Positions 35,577 through 46,042 of a stretch of DNA of 64,000 bases are shown in pieces. Below the pieces are notes generated by a model, which searched no databases, was not told the DNA's origin, and saw nothing but the letters and a program-made list of their open reading frames with translations. Each line of letters begins with the position of its first letter. Position 1 is the first letter of the stretch. This DNA is from Aedoeadaptatus coli (GTDB taxonomy: Bacteria > Bacillota > Clostridia > Tissierellales > Peptoniphilaceae): contig NZ_OPYI01000004.1 in assembly GCF_900343085.1 (NCBI RefSeq), positions 62,001 through 126,000 on the forward strand. The letters run 5' to 3'. The position numbers were made by a program, and so were the translations under genes.

Positions 35577-36325
35577 TTATTATAAAGACGGAAAAAGAAA
35601 TCGAAAAAATGCAAACAGCGGCGGATCTTTTGATCCAAGTGCACCGCGCCCTCCGCGAAGAAGTGAAGCCCGGGGTAAGCACCTTGGAACTGGACCGCTT
35701 CGTTGAAAAATTTATCACCGACCGAGGCGGCTACCCGGAACAAAAGGGCTATCAGGGCTTTCCCTTCAGCATTTGCGCCTCGGTGAACGACGAAATTTGC
35801 CACGGCTTCCCGAGCGAGCGTAAGTTGAAAGACGGCGACCTCCTGACCATCGACATGGTGGTCAATGTGGACGGCTACCTGGCCGATTCCGCCTGGAGCT
35901 ACGCCGTGGGAAATTTAAGCGACGAAGGCAAAAAGCTCATGACCGTCACCAAGGAATGCCTCTATAAAGCCATCGACATCGTAAAGCCCGGCACGCGCCT
36001 CGGCGACATCGGACACGTGATTCAAAGCCACGCCGAAGCCAACGGCTTTTCCGTGGTGCGGGATTTCGTGGGCCACGGCATCGGCAAAAATATGCACGAA
36101 GATCCCCAAGTCCTTCACTACGGCAAGCCCAATCGGGGCATGCGCCTGGAAGAAGGCATGGTATTTACCATCGAGCCCATGATCAATGCCGGCGACTGGC
36201 CCATTGCCATGGATAAAAACGGCTGGACCGCCCGCACCCGCGACGGCTCCCTGTCCTGCCAATACGAACACACCCTGGCGGTGACCAAAGACGGCGTCAT
36301 CGTCCTCACAGAACAAGGAGACTGA
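35573..36325 (+). CDS. map: methionine aminopeptidase type I
   Basis: 250 residues from a TTG start at 35573, 7 bases after GGGAGG and overlapping the upstream stop. Removes the N-terminal Met from new proteins. Metal ligands: Asp94 and Asp105 (11 residues apart as in the family), His in [12 protein letters not shown], Glu in FTIEPMI and Glu in YEHTLAVT. Chromosomal copy outside the usual ribosomal-protein cluster; a second copy may exist elsewhere. Confidence 0.93.
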   Translation: MIIIKTEKEIEKMQTAADLLIQVHRALREEVKPGVSTLELDRFVEKFITDRGGYPEQKGYQGFPFSICASVNDEICHGFPSERKLKDGDLLTIDMVVNVDGYLADSAWSYAVGNLSDEGKKLMTVTKECLYKAIDIVKPGTRLGDIGHVIQSHAEANGFSVVRDFVGHGIGKNMHEDPQVLHYGKPNRGMRLEEGMVFTIEPMINAGDWPIAMDKNGWTARTRDGSLSCQYEHTLAVTKDGVIVLTEQGD

Positions 36326-36326
36326 T

Positions 36327-36929
36327 ATGTTAAAACAATTAGAAGCGTCGAAAACCGGCGATACCATGGTGAAACTCATCACCACCCTCGGCGACATTAC
36401 CTTGCGCCTCTTTCCCGACGCGGCGCCGAAAGCCGTGGAAAACTTCACCACCCTCGTGGACCGGGGCTACTACGACGGCATTATTTTTCACCGCGTCATC
36501 GACGACTTCATGATTCAAGGCGGCGACCCCACGGGCACCGGCCGCGGCGGCGAAAGCATTTGGGGCAAGGGCTTCGAAGACGAATGCACCCCCGAATACA
36601 GAAACCTCGTCGGCGCCCTTTCCATGGCCAACGCAGGCCCCCACACCAACGGCAGCCAATTCTTCATCGTTCAGGGCCCGGCCGTGAGCGACGACATTCT
36701 CCGCCAAATGGAAGATGCCGGCGAACGATACGGCTACACCGCCGATGTCATCGACGGCTACAAAAACGTCGGCGGCGCCTTCTGGCTCGACGGCAAACAC
36801 ACCGTCTTCGGCCAAGTGGCGGAAGGCATGGATGTGGTGCACGCCATCGCAAAAGTGGAAAAAAATTCCATGGACAAACCCTTGGAAGATGTGGTCATCC
36901 AACGGGCAAACACCTTTATCTGCGAATAA
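36327..36929 (+). CDS. cyclophilin-type peptidyl-prolyl isomerase
   Basis: 200 residues, cytoplasmic (no signal peptide). Seen: [44 protein letters not shown] and [12 protein letters not shown]. An insert of about 25 residues between QFFIV and the final strands ([16 protein letters not shown]) makes it longer than minimal cyclophilins. Start after AAGGAG, 1 base after the map stop. Confidence 0.92.
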   Translation: MLKQLEASKTGDTMVKLITTLGDITLRLFPDAAPKAVENFTTLVDRGYYDGIIFHRVIDDFMIQGGDPTGTGRGGESIWGKGFEDECTPEYRNLVGALSMANAGPHTNGSQFFIVQGPAVSDDILRQMEDAGERYGYTADVIDGYKNVGGAFWLDGKHTVFGQVAEGMDVVHAIAKVEKNSMDKPLEDVVIQRANTFICE

Positions 36930-36954
36930 AAAACCGGACCCGAAGGTCCGGCGA

Positions 36955-36984
36955 AGCAAACGGCAGAGGCTGTTTGCTTTTTTT
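36955..36984. terminator. terminator between cyclophilin and DMT transporter genes
   Basis: Stem AGCAAAC / GTTTGCT followed by seven or more T residues. A second perfect hairpin, CCGGACC-CGAA-GGTCCGG, lies just before it (36934-36951). Confidence 0.85.
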
Positions 36985-37855
36985 ATTGCAGTTGTTTCTT
37001 TTTTCGGCTCTCCATAAGGATGGGAACCGTGAGGCCAATGACGATACAGATGATCCCCGCCACTTTATGGGGCGAGAGGGTTTCGCCCAATAGGGTCACG
37101 CCCATAATGGTGGCGCACATGGGGTTTAGAGCGCAGAACATGCCGGCCCGCTCCGGGGTGGTGTGGCGTTGAGCCACGGGCTGGAGGGTAAAGCCGAAGC
37201 CGGTGCAGACGACGGCCAACACGAGGACGACGCCCCACTCCACATGGTTTTCGGGCCAGCGGGGCGTTTCTGCGAGGAAGGCGGCGAGGGTGGAGAGGAT
37301 AAAGATCCACAGTATCTGCAGAAAACCCAGCTGAAAGGGATCGTCTTCTTCGGCGAAGCGAGAGGTGAGGAGAATGACCACGGCATAGCTTAGCGCCGCC
37401 GACAGGGCGAAGATTTCGCCGCGGGTCAAAGCGACCCCGCCGGGGGTGTAGGTTAAAAAGCCGACGCCTATAACGGTAATGATCACGCCGAGGATGGCGG
37501 AATTTTTAGGCAAGGTGCGGGTGGTGATGGCGATTAACAGGGGCACGAGGACGATGGAGGTGTTTTCCAAAAAGGACACGGTGGAGGAGGGGGACGTCTT
37601 TAGGGCCATAAATTCAAAGGCCATAAGGGCAAAGAAGACCACGCCTAAGATCGTGCCGTGAAGAAGGGTGCTCTTTGTCATGGGATAAAGCCGCTTGTGA
37701 AACAAAAGGGCCAAGAGGAGGACGGCGACGAAGAAGCGGACGGCCAAGAGATTAAACACATCAAGGCCCTCCATGCCGATCTTAATAAAGTAGTAGCTCG
37801 TGGCCCGAGCGATAATGACGGCGGCGAGAAGTATGGATGCGTTTTTTTCGCTCAT
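36983..37855 (-). CDS. EamA/DMT-superfamily transporter
   Basis: 290 residues, ten predicted membrane segments in two EamA repeats (VRFFVAVLLLALL in the first; GEIFALSAALSYAVVILLTSRFA starts the second). Drug/metabolite exporter of unknown substrate. Start after AGAAAGAGG on the minus strand; 12 bases downstream of the ABC permease gene, so likely the last gene of that reverse-strand unit. Confidence 0.82.
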   Translation of the reverse strand: MSEKNASILLAAVIIARATSYYFIKIGMEGLDVFNLLAVRFFVAVLLLALLFHKRLYPMTKSTLLHGTILGVVFFALMAFEFMALKTSPSSTVSFLENTSIVLVPLLIAITTRTLPKNSAILGVIITVIGVGFLTYTPGGVALTRGEIFALSAALSYAVVILLTSRFAEEDDPFQLGFLQILWIFILSTLAAFLAETPRWPENHVEWGVVLVLAVVCTGFGFTLQPVAQRHTTPERAGMFCALNPMCATIMGVTLLGETLSPHKVAGIICIVIGLTVPILMESRKKKQLQ

Positions 37856-37867
37856 AATCGCCTCTTT

Positions 37868-39469
37868 CTACTGATGGTAGACGGTCATGTCCCGAGTAAG
37901 GAGATAGAGGATGACATTGCTCGCTACAAAGATGATCGTGAGAAGGGCGGCGTAGAGAAGGGGCGCCTTGGTCATGACGCCGACGCCGATTAAGATCACG
38001 GCGCAGCTCACAAGAAGGCTTCCCAGGCCGGAGAAGAGGGATTGCTTCGTGTTTTTCGCCAGCTCTTGGGGATTGGTCCAATTGTAATTGGCGAATTTCC
38101 AATCGAAAAACAGGGAGATGCCGTTGATTAACAGGGCGTAGGCCAAGGGACCCAGGAGATAAAAGGGCAGATAGGCCGTATCCGGGCGCAGATTAACGAT
38201 GACGAGAAGCCAAGTGATCACATAGGCCGGGACGATCAGGCTTGCGGCCATAAAAAGCTTCCCGAGAAAGACCGACTGCCCTTTTAAAGGCAAGGTGTAG
38301 GTGTTGTAGGCGCTGATGCCCTCCATGGAAAAGCCGAAACCGGAAAGATTCATCATGCCGGCGAGGCCGGTGAGAATTAAAAACAGGGCGGCGTCGGCGG
38401 AGACGAAGGACTGGCTTTTTAAAAAGTCGAGAAACATTTCTTTCACGGCGGGCACGAAGAGAATGGCCGCGAGGATCACGGGAAGCACCGTGCCGAAGAA
38501 GGTGTTGAAGGCCACGGCGCTGTTGGAGAAAAAGAGCTGCCGTTCTTTTCGAATGATGGCGGCGTATTTTCTGCGCACCTTGTAGTCGCCCTTTTTCACC
38601 GCCTTCGCCGTGCCGCGGGGGGCCAAGCTTTCGCCGATGGTATAAAAGTTTTTCGCCGTGTAGTTGAGAAAGGCCCAATACACGAGTCCCGTCACGAGAA
38701 GAAAGACGAGGATGAGCCAGAGATGGTGATTCAGGGCGAAAGAAACGGGGCGAGCCGCAGCGGGGAGACGGTTGTAAAAGCCCAAGAGGACGACGAGGTC
38801 TTTAAAGTCGCGGGCCAGCTCCGTGTAAAAGCCCACCATAAAGGCGACGAAGAGGAGAAAGCCGAAAAAGCTCTTCACGCCCTTTGACAATTGAAGGCGG
38901 CTTCCGCCTTTTGCCGAGAAAATGCGCAGAAAACACCCCAAACATTCGCCCAATTGATTGGCGCAGAAAAATACGACGAGGACGAGAATGGCCTTGATCA
39001 ACGAGCCCGTGGCCACGTAAGTAAGAACCATGGATGGCAGAGTAAAGGCCAAGACCAAGGGCAGACTGAACACGGCAGGGCCCGTGTTTTTCGAAATAAG
39101 GATGAGCCGCGTATCCACGGGCAGGCTCCACAAGGTGGATTGATCGAAGTCGTTGAAGTAGATGTTACGAATTTGAATGAAGGCGATGATCAGGCTGGCG
39201 AGAAAAAATACCAGGGCCATCATATCCATGGCGGAAAGAATCCCGGCTTCCGTCAAGACCTCCGCCACGGAGAAGCTGCCGGCGGCACCTTTTTTCGGAT
39301 CCAGAATCGCCATGGAGGCGAAAAGGGGCAAGAGCCCGCCGATCCAAAAGTAGCCCCAAAGGGAGAGGAGGTAGATAAAAATGCCGAAGCCTTTTTTCTT
39401 TTTTCCTTGGGTAAATTGATTGAAGGTGCGCTTCCTTTCCAGCCGATTTAAAAGCTTAAGCTTGTTCAT
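37868..39469 (-). CDS. ABC transporter permease, multi-spanning
   Basis: 533 residues, about twelve hydrophobic segments, no signal peptide. N-terminal cytoplasmic stretch is basic (KLLNRLERKRTFNQF). Resembles permeases of two-gene ABC exporters; substrate unknown. Its start overlaps the stop of the ATPase gene by 14 bases, so the two proteins are made in step and should form one transporter. Confidence 0.8.
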   Translation of the reverse strand: MNKLKLLNRLERKRTFNQFTQGKKKKGFGIFIYLLSLWGYFWIGGLLPLFASMAILDPKKGAAGSFSVAEVLTEAGILSAMDMMALVFFLASLIIAFIQIRNIYFNDFDQSTLWSLPVDTRLILISKNTGPAVFSLPLVLAFTLPSMVLTYVATGSLIKAILVLVVFFCANQLGECLGCFLRIFSAKGGSRLQLSKGVKSFFGFLLFVAFMVGFYTELARDFKDLVVLLGFYNRLPAAARPVSFALNHHLWLILVFLLVTGLVYWAFLNYTAKNFYTIGESLAPRGTAKAVKKGDYKVRRKYAAIIRKERQLFFSNSAVAFNTFFGTVLPVILAAILFVPAVKEMFLDFLKSQSFVSADAALFLILTGLAGMMNLSGFGFSMEGISAYNTYTLPLKGQSVFLGKLFMAASLIVPAYVITWLLVIVNLRPDTAYLPFYLLGPLAYALLINGISLFFDWKFANYNWTNPQELAKNTKQSLFSGLGSLLVSCAVILIGVGVMTKAPLLYAALLTIIFVASNVILYLLTRDMTVYHQ

Positions 39470-40178
39470 GGTCCTGCATCCTTTCCATGAACAGATCCTC
39501 TAAGCTGCCTTTTTGAAGCACTTCTTCCGTGGGCCCGAAGAAGACGAGATGGCCCTCGCGAATAATGGCTACCTTGTTGCACAGCTTTTCCGCCACCTCC
39601 AAGACGTGGGTGGAGAAGAGAATCGTCGTGGATTTTTCAGCCGCCATTTTCTTAAACGTCTCTCGAATGGATTTCGTGGCCATGGGATCCAGACCCACGA
39701 AGGGCTCGTCAAGAACGATGAGCTTGGGGTCGTGGATCAAAGCGGCGATGAGGGCAAGCTTTTGCTGCATGCCGTGGCTGTAATTGTCGATGCTCTCGCC
39801 TAAGCGGTCGCGAATGGCGAAAAGATCCGCGTAGTATTCGATGCGGTCTCGGCGTGTTTCGTAATTCAGCTCAAAAATATCGGCGATGAAATTTAAGTAT
39901 TCGATGCCCCGCATAAATTTATAAAGCTCCGGATTGTCCGGCACGTAGCTGTAAAGTTTTTTAGCCTCGAGAGGTTCCTTTTCGATGTCGTGGCCGCCGA
40001 TGAGAATCTTTCCGCCGTCGAAAGGGATGAGCCCCAGGGCGGATTTTATGGTGGTGGTTTTTCCGGCGCCGTTGGATCCGATAAAGGCGCAAATGTCGCC
40101 GGGATCCAATTCAAAACTCACGTCGTGAAGAATTTGTTTCTTGCCGTAGTATTTAATTAAATTCTGAATTTGAAGCAT
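39456..40178 (-). CDS. ABC transporter ATP-binding protein
   Basis: 240 residues. Walker A GSNGAGKTT at about 35-43, signature YSHGMQQKLALI, Walker B LIVLDEPFVGLD and the switch His in STHVLE. Start 40178 (M-L-Q-I-Q-N-L-I) after AAAGGAGG; an upstream in-frame ATG has no such site. Energises the permease encoded downstream. Confidence 0.92.
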   Translation of the reverse strand: MLQIQNLIKYYGKKQILHDVSFELDPGDICAFIGSNGAGKTTTIKSALGLIPFDGGKILIGGHDIEKEPLEAKKLYSYVPDNPELYKFMRGIEYLNFIADIFELNYETRRDRIEYYADLFAIRDRLGESIDNYSHGMQQKLALIAALIHDPKLIVLDEPFVGLDPMATKSIRETFKKMAAEKSTTILFSTHVLEVAEKLCNKVAIIREGHLVFFGPTEEVLQKGSLEDLFMERMQDHEQA

Positions 40179-40288
40179 AGAACCTCCTTTAATTGCGAAC
40201 AATTTTCCATTATTAGAATATAGTACGGGGCGCGGGATTGCAAGAAAAGAGGGGAGGCGGGCGGTGATTTTATCGACAAAATTTGTGT

Positions 40289-40294
40289 TATAAT
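40289..40294 (+). promoter_or_regulatory. -10 element before thymidine kinase
   Basis: TATAAT with an extended TGT before it; no good -35 is visible. Confidence 0.4.
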
Positions 40295-40314
40295 TTTCTT
40301 TTAAGGAGGAAGAA

Positions 40315-40902
40315 ATGCATCAGTACAGGGGACGATTAATTTTGCACACGGGAAGCATGTTTTCGGGAAAGACGTCGAGCTTGGAGCGGGAAGTGAAGCG
40401 CTTTCGCATCGCCGGCTACAACACGCTGGTCTTAAAGCCCACGCTGGATACCCGCTTCATCCACTCCGCCATTACGAGCCACGACAACACGTCGCTTGAA
40501 GCCGTGGTGGTGGAAGACATCGCCGGTGTGCTGGAGGCGGCGGCGGAGCACAGGGCCGACGTGGTAGCCATCGACGAAGTACAGTTTTTAGGCGGCGCGA
40601 CCGATGAAATTCTCTCGGCCTTCGATACCCTTCTAGACGAGGGAAAGACCGTGGTCTGCGCGGGCCTCGACATGGATTACGAAGCCCATCCCTTTGAAAT
40701 CGTAAAAGAAATTATGGCCGTGGCCGATTACGTGGAAAAGCACCACGCCGTCTGCGCCCACTGCGGCAGCGACGCCTGGGTGAGCCACCGCACGTCGGGC
40801 GAAGGGGGCCGGGTAGTCATCGGCGCCACGGAAAGTTACGAACCGCTATGCCGCGCCTGTTTTAAGCGGATACAAAATCGCGGCGAAAGGGGGAGAAAAT
40901 GA
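40315..40902 (+). CDS. tdk: thymidine kinase
   Basis: 195 residues. Phosphorylates thymidine in the salvage pathway. Walker A GSMFSGKT at 13-20, AIDEVQFL with the catalytic Glu, and a zinc-binding lasso with CAHC and CRAC. Normal length. Overlaps the sugar kinase gene downstream by 4 bases. Confidence 0.95.
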   Translation: MHQYRGRLILHTGSMFSGKTSSLEREVKRFRIAGYNTLVLKPTLDTRFIHSAITSHDNTSLEAVVVEDIAGVLEAAAEHRADVVAIDEVQFLGGATDEILSAFDTLLDEGKTVVCAGLDMDYEAHPFEIVKEIMAVADYVEKHHAVCAHCGSDAWVSHRTSGEGGRVVIGATESYEPLCRACFKRIQNRGERGRK

Positions 40903-41805
40903 GTGAGAAAAAAGTTGCGGTCTTCGGCGGCTGCAATGTGGATATTAGCGGAAGGCCCTACGAGCATTTGGATCTTTACGATTCCAATCCCGGCGCCGTG
41001 GAATTAAGTCCCGGCGGCGTGGGACGAAACATTGCCGCCACCATCGCCCGCTTGGGTATCGAGACGGCGCTCATCACGGCCTTCGGCGACGACGACAAGA
41101 AGGCCATGATCCTGGCCCGCGCGCCGGAAAAATTATCCTTCGACGAGGCCTTCACCTTCGAAGGAGCCTCTACGGGAAGCTATTTGGTGCTCTTGGATGA
41201 GGCGGGGGAAATGCACGCGGCGGTAAACGACATGGCGGTCATGGAAGAGCTGACGCCCGAAAAAATAAAGGCGCGACAGGAAGTGGCCGAGGCGGCGGAT
41301 TTCGTCGTGGTGGATGCCAATTTGCGTCAGGACACCTTGGCGGAGATTTTCTCCTGGAAGATCAAGGCCGTGGTAGACGGGGTAAGCGCCGTGAAGGTAA
41401 AAAAAGTTGCCCCTTTTCTTAATCGGATTCATGTGTTAAAATGTAACATTCTGGAAGCGCAGGTGTTGAGCGGCCGGGGAAGCGACGATGTCGCCACCCA
41501 GGGCGCCGCTTTACGAAGCATGGGCGTGGAGTATGTGGTGATTACGGCGGGAGCCGACGGAGCCTACTTGTTTAAAGACGAGGAGGTGCTCCACTACACC
41601 ACGAGCCCCATGACCATTCGGGGAGCCACCGGCGCCGGGGATGCCTTTTGCGCCATGTTGACGGCAGAGATGGCGAAGGGTAAAACGATTGACCATGCCG
41701 TCGTCGGCGCCATGGCCGCATCACGCATGGTGCTGAAGAGCGATCAAAGTGAACTTCCTTTCTTTGATGCAAAAGAATGGGAAAAAGAGAAAAAGGAGAT
41801 TCATT

Positions 41806-41819
<14 letters not shown>
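40899..41819 (+). CDS. psuK: PfkB-family kinase, pseudouridine kinase
   Basis: 306 residues, ribokinase fold: GGCNVDISGRP, GGVGRNIAATIARLG and the C-terminal signature GATGAGDAFCA with catalytic Asp. The function (pseudouridine to pseudouridine 5'-phosphate) is inferred from the overlap with psuG just downstream, the usual pairing. The 3' end overlaps psuG by 14 bases. Confidence 0.88.
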
Positions 41820-42735
<916 letters not shown>

Positions 42736-42744
42736 AACGAAATT

Positions 42745-42767
42745 GCCCGCAGCCTGCGGGCTTTTTT
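42745..42767 (+). terminator. intrinsic terminator after psuG
   Basis: Stem GCCCGCAG / CTGCGGGC-like with CC turn, then six T residues. Confidence 0.88.
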
Positions 42768-42781
42768 ATTGGGCAAATCTA

Positions 42782-42810
42782 TTGACCGAGGCGAGAGCGG
42801 CGTTTATAAT
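42782..42810 (+). promoter_or_regulatory. promoter of the regulator-pot operon
   Basis: TTGACC (42782-42787), 17-base spacer, TATAAT (42805-42810). Confidence 0.75.
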
Positions 42811-42819
42811 ACGATTACT

Positions 42820-42847
42820 GTTTAGTAAATTAAGATTAAAGTTTAGT
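42820..42847 (+). promoter_or_regulatory. direct repeat, candidate operator
   Basis: GTTTAGT occurs at 42820-42826 and 42841-42847, exactly 21 bases (two helical turns) apart, between the -10 box and the start of the XRE-cupin regulator gene. Confidence 0.45.
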
Positions 42848-42854
42848 GGTGATT

Positions 42855-43394
42855 ATGAGCATCGGACAAAAAATTCGTCGCCTGAGACAAGTGCAGCAGC
42901 TTACCCAAGAGGAGTTGGCTCAACGAAGCGAGCTCACCAAGGGATTTATTTCCCAGGTAGAGCGGGATCTCACCAGTCCTTCTGTGGCGACATTTATGGA
43001 CATATTGGAAGCATTGGGCGTCTCGCCGGAGGCTTTTTTCAAGGACGAGAATGAAACGCAAATCGTCTTTTCCGAAGAAGACGCCTTTACCTTTGACGAC
43101 GAGGTTGCGGGCTACGGCGTGGATTACATCGTGCCCAACGCCCAGAAAAACGCCATGGAGCCCACCTTGTGGCGCATCGCGCCCATGGGTTCGTCGAAAG
43201 TTCTCGGCCCTTTTGAGGGCGAATTTTTCGCCTACGTCCTCTCCGGACGATTGGATTTCTGCCGAGGCGACGATGTGTTTTCCGTGGAAGAAAAAGATAC
43301 GATTTACGCGCCGGGGGATGCGCCCTGTTTTTTCAGGAACCTTTCATCCGAGGAAGCGACGGTCCTTTGGGTGAGTAACCCGCCGAATTTTTAG
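42855..43394 (+). CDS. XRE-family regulator with cupin domain, likely polyamine-responsive
   Basis: 179 residues. N-terminal helix-turn-helix (IGQKIRRLRQVQQLTQEELA, LTKGFISQVERD) and C-terminal cupin barrel (GEFFAYVLSGRLDF, then YAPGDAPCFFRN). This architecture is that of PuuR-like regulators and is often found ahead of potABCD, as here. Start at ATG 42855 with GTGGTGA as a weak ribosome site; GTG 42846 is an alternative. It should repress its own operon when polyamines are plentiful (inference). Confidence 0.85.
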   Translation: MSIGQKIRRLRQVQQLTQEELAQRSELTKGFISQVERDLTSPSVATFMDILEALGVSPEAFFKDENETQIVFSEEDAFTFDDEVAGYGVDYIVPNAQKNAMEPTLWRIAPMGSSKVLGPFEGEFFAYVLSGRLDFCRGDDVFSVEEKDTIYAPGDAPCFFRNLSSEEATVLWVSNPPNF

Positions 43395-43407
43395 GAGGTG
43401 ACAGGGG

Positions 43408-44442
43408 ATGCAATTAATTGAAATTAAGAACATGAAGAAATCTTTCGACGATACGCAGGTTTTGGACGGCATCGATTTAAGCGTGAGAGACGGAGAGTTT
43501 TTAACCCTTCTCGGGCCCAGCGGCTGCGGAAAGACCACGCTTTTGAGGATCATCGCGGGCTTCGAAACCCCCGACGAAGGGGAGCTTTTGTTTAACGGTA
43601 AGGACATGCTCCGCATCAAGCATTACGAGCGGCCGGTGAACACGGTGTTTCAAAAATACGCCCTGTTTCCCCATTTAAACGTCTACGATAATGTGGCCTT
43701 CGGCTTAAAGCTGAAGAAATTGCCGAAGGCCACCATCGACAGCCGCGTGACGGAGATGCTGGAATTGGTGAATCTGCCCCACGTGGCCAAGCGAAACATT
43801 CAGTCCCTTTCCGGGGGCCAACAGCAGCGCATCGCCATCGCCCGGGCCCTGGTCAACGACCCGAAGATCCTCCTCTTGGACGAGCCCTTGGGCGCCCTGG
43901 ACTTGAAGCTCAGAAAGCAGATGCAGTTTGAGCTGAAGCGGATTCAGGAGCAGGTGGGCATTACCTTTATCTACGTCACCCACGATCAGGAAGAGGCCCT
44001 GAGCATGAGCGACACGGTGGTGGTCATGCGAGACGGCGCCATTCAGCAGATCGGCACGCCTACGGACATTTACAACGAGCCGGAAAATGCCTTCGTGGCC
44101 AATTTTATCGGCGAGAGCAATATTATTCGGGGTCGCTTCGTAAAGGATAAATTGATTTCCTTTTACGGCAGGGAATTTCAGTGCGTGGATACGGGCTTCG
44201 GAGAAAATTCGCCGGTGCAAATCGTCATTCGGCCGGAGGATGTGGAACTGAAAGCCGGCCGCGATGATCTGCTTCAGGGCACGGTAACATCCATCGTGTT
44301 TAAAGGCGTGCACTACGAAATGATTTTGGACGTCCACGGCGAGAAGTGGATGGTGCAGTCCACCGTGGCGCGGGAGCCCGGCGCGGTGGTGGGCATTTAC
44401 GTAGAACCGGATAATTTCCACGTCATGGAGGACGAGGCATGA
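43408..44442 (+). CDS. potA: spermidine/putrescine ABC transporter ATPase
   Basis: 344 residues. Walker [10 protein letters not shown], signature LSGGQQQR, Walker [12 protein letters not shown] and a C-terminal TOBE domain ([13 protein letters not shown]). Start after TTAGGAGGTG. Overlaps potB by 4 bases. Polyamine import. Confidence 0.95.
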   Translation: MQLIEIKNMKKSFDDTQVLDGIDLSVRDGEFLTLLGPSGCGKTTLLRIIAGFETPDEGELLFNGKDMLRIKHYERPVNTVFQKYALFPHLNVYDNVAFGLKLKKLPKATIDSRVTEMLELVNLPHVAKRNIQSLSGGQQQRIAIARALVNDPKILLLDEPLGALDLKLRKQMQFELKRIQEQVGITFIYVTHDQEEALSMSDTVVVMRDGAIQQIGTPTDIYNEPENAFVANFIGESNIIRGRFVKDKLISFYGREFQCVDTGFGENSPVQIVIRPEDVELKAGRDDLLQGTVTSIVFKGVHYEMILDVHGEKWMVQSTVAREPGAVVGIYVEPDNFHVMEDEA

Positions 44443-45272
44443 GGCGCTACGCATCGGCCTATATTTTCTGGGCCATTTTATTTATCGTCCTGCCCCTGAT
44501 CTTGGTTTTAATCATGAGCTTTAACGGCGCGGGCACCATGAACATGGGGGAATACCGCTTTTCTACGGAGCAATTCGCCCGTTTCTTTCAGCCCCTTTAC
44601 CTGCGGATTTTGTGGCGCTCTGTGGTCTTGGCCACTTTGTCCACGGCGGCCTGCCTCATGGTGGGCTATCCGGCGGCCTACGCCATATCGAGCACCAAGC
44701 CCAAGACGAGTTCCATGTTGATTCTCCTCTTCGTCATTCCCATGTGGATGAATTTTCTCCTGAGGACCTACGCCTGGATCACCCTCCTCGGGCGAAACGG
44801 CGTCTTAAATAAAGCCTTTCACCTGATCGGCCTGGGCCCCTTCGACATGATGTACAATCAAGGCGCCATTTTAATGGGGATGATCTACAATTTCCTTCCC
44901 TTTATGGTGCTTCCCATTTACACGATTTTACAGAAAATGGACCGCTCCTATTTGGAAGCGGCGCAGGATTTGGGGGCGAGTCCGGCCACGGCCTTTTTGA
45001 AAGTCACCTTGCCCCTGTCTTTGCCGGGCATTTACAGCGGCATCTTAATGTGCTTTATTCCGGCTCTGTCCACCTTCGTCATTTCCTCCCTGCTCGGGGG
45101 AAACAAGTATTACTTGGTAGGCAATATTATCGAGCAGCAATTCAGGCTCACGGGCAATTGGGCCTTCGGCTCCGCCATCGCCGTGGTGCTTATCGTTATT
45201 TTGATCGTCATGTTATTTGTCTTCCGCCTCGTCGGCGAGAAGCGGCCGAAAGGAGGCAGCCGTGGGAAATAA
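44439..45272 (+). CDS. potB: spermidine/putrescine ABC transporter permease
   Basis: 277 residues, six membrane segments, with the permease coupling motif [19 protein letters not shown]. Inner-membrane half of the PotABCD importer. Coupled to potA (ATGA overlap) and overlaps potC by 11 bases. Confidence 0.94.
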   Translation: MRRYASAYIFWAILFIVLPLILVLIMSFNGAGTMNMGEYRFSTEQFARFFQPLYLRILWRSVVLATLSTAACLMVGYPAAYAISSTKPKTSSMLILLFVIPMWMNFLLRTYAWITLLGRNGVLNKAFHLIGLGPFDMMYNQGAILMGMIYNFLPFMVLPIYTILQKMDRSYLEAAQDLGASPATAFLKVTLPLSLPGIYSGILMCFIPALSTFVISSLLGGNKYYLVGNIIEQQFRLTGNWAFGSAIAVVLIVILIVMLFVFRLVGEKRPKGGSRGK

Positions 45273-46041
45273 AATCAGAAACGCCTATTTGGGTCTCATG
45301 CTTTTGTTTTTGTATCTGCCCATCGCCGTGCTCATCGTCTTCAGTTTCAACGACACGAAACTTCGCGGCGTGTGGGCGGGCTTTACCACCCATTGGTACA
45401 CGGATCTGTTTTCCGATCCCATCATCTTAAAGAGCTTCTACACCACGGTCTTGGTGGCCGTCGTGGCCACGGTCATATCCACCGTGGTGGGCACCCTTTC
45501 CGCCATCGGCATCCGCGCCTTTTCCAAGCGCAGCCAGGCCGTAATTTTAAACATCAACTACCTGCCCGTCTTAAACCCCGACATCGTCACCGCAGTGGCC
45601 CTTATGAGCCTCTTCGGCTTTTTGGCCATGGAGCAGGGCTTACTCACCATGATCCTGTCCCACATCGTCTTCTGCCTGCCCTATGTGATTCTCTCCGTCT
45701 TGCCGAAATTGGATCAGCTGGACAACAATATCGTGGAGGCGGCCTACGACTTAGGCGCCAAGACGCCGGAGGTGCTGCGCTACGTCATCGTGCCCCAAAT
45801 CAAACCGGGCATCGCCACCGGCGCACTCATGGCCTTCACCCTGTCCATCGACGATTTCATTATTTCCTTTTTCACCACGGGCCAGGGCGTGAGCAATCTT
45901 TCCATCGCCCTGTACTCCATGGCGAAAACCGGGATCAATCCCTCCATGAACGCATTGTCCACCCTGCTCTTTGTGGCGGTGCTGGCCCTCTTGCTCCTCT
46001 TAAACAAGCGGGACATCGATCTGGTGGATTTCGAGGTGTAA
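45262..46041 (+). CDS. potC: spermidine/putrescine ABC transporter permease
   Basis: 259 residues, six membrane segments, coupling motif EAAYDLGAKTPEVLRYVIVP and the PotC hallmark FTLSIDDFIISFFTTG. GTG start 45262 after AAAGGAGGCAGCC inside the end of potB. Confidence 0.94.
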   Translation: MGNKIRNAYLGLMLLFLYLPIAVLIVFSFNDTKLRGVWAGFTTHWYTDLFSDPIILKSFYTTVLVAVVATVISTVVGTLSAIGIRAFSKRSQAVILNINYLPVLNPDIVTAVALMSLFGFLAMEQGLLTMILSHIVFCLPYVILSVLPKLDQLDNNIVEAAYDLGAKTPEVLRYVIVPQIKPGIATGALMAFTLSIDDFIISFFTTGQGVSNLSIALYSMAKTGINPSMNALSTLLFVAVLALLLLLNKRDIDLVDFEV

Positions 46042-46042
46042 T

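Noticed and set aside
36932-36952. First hairpin after the cyclophilin gene (CCGGACC-CGAA-GGTCCGG) as a separate terminator
   Set aside because: It has no T-tract; the next hairpin with the T-tract at 36955-36984 is the more likely terminator.
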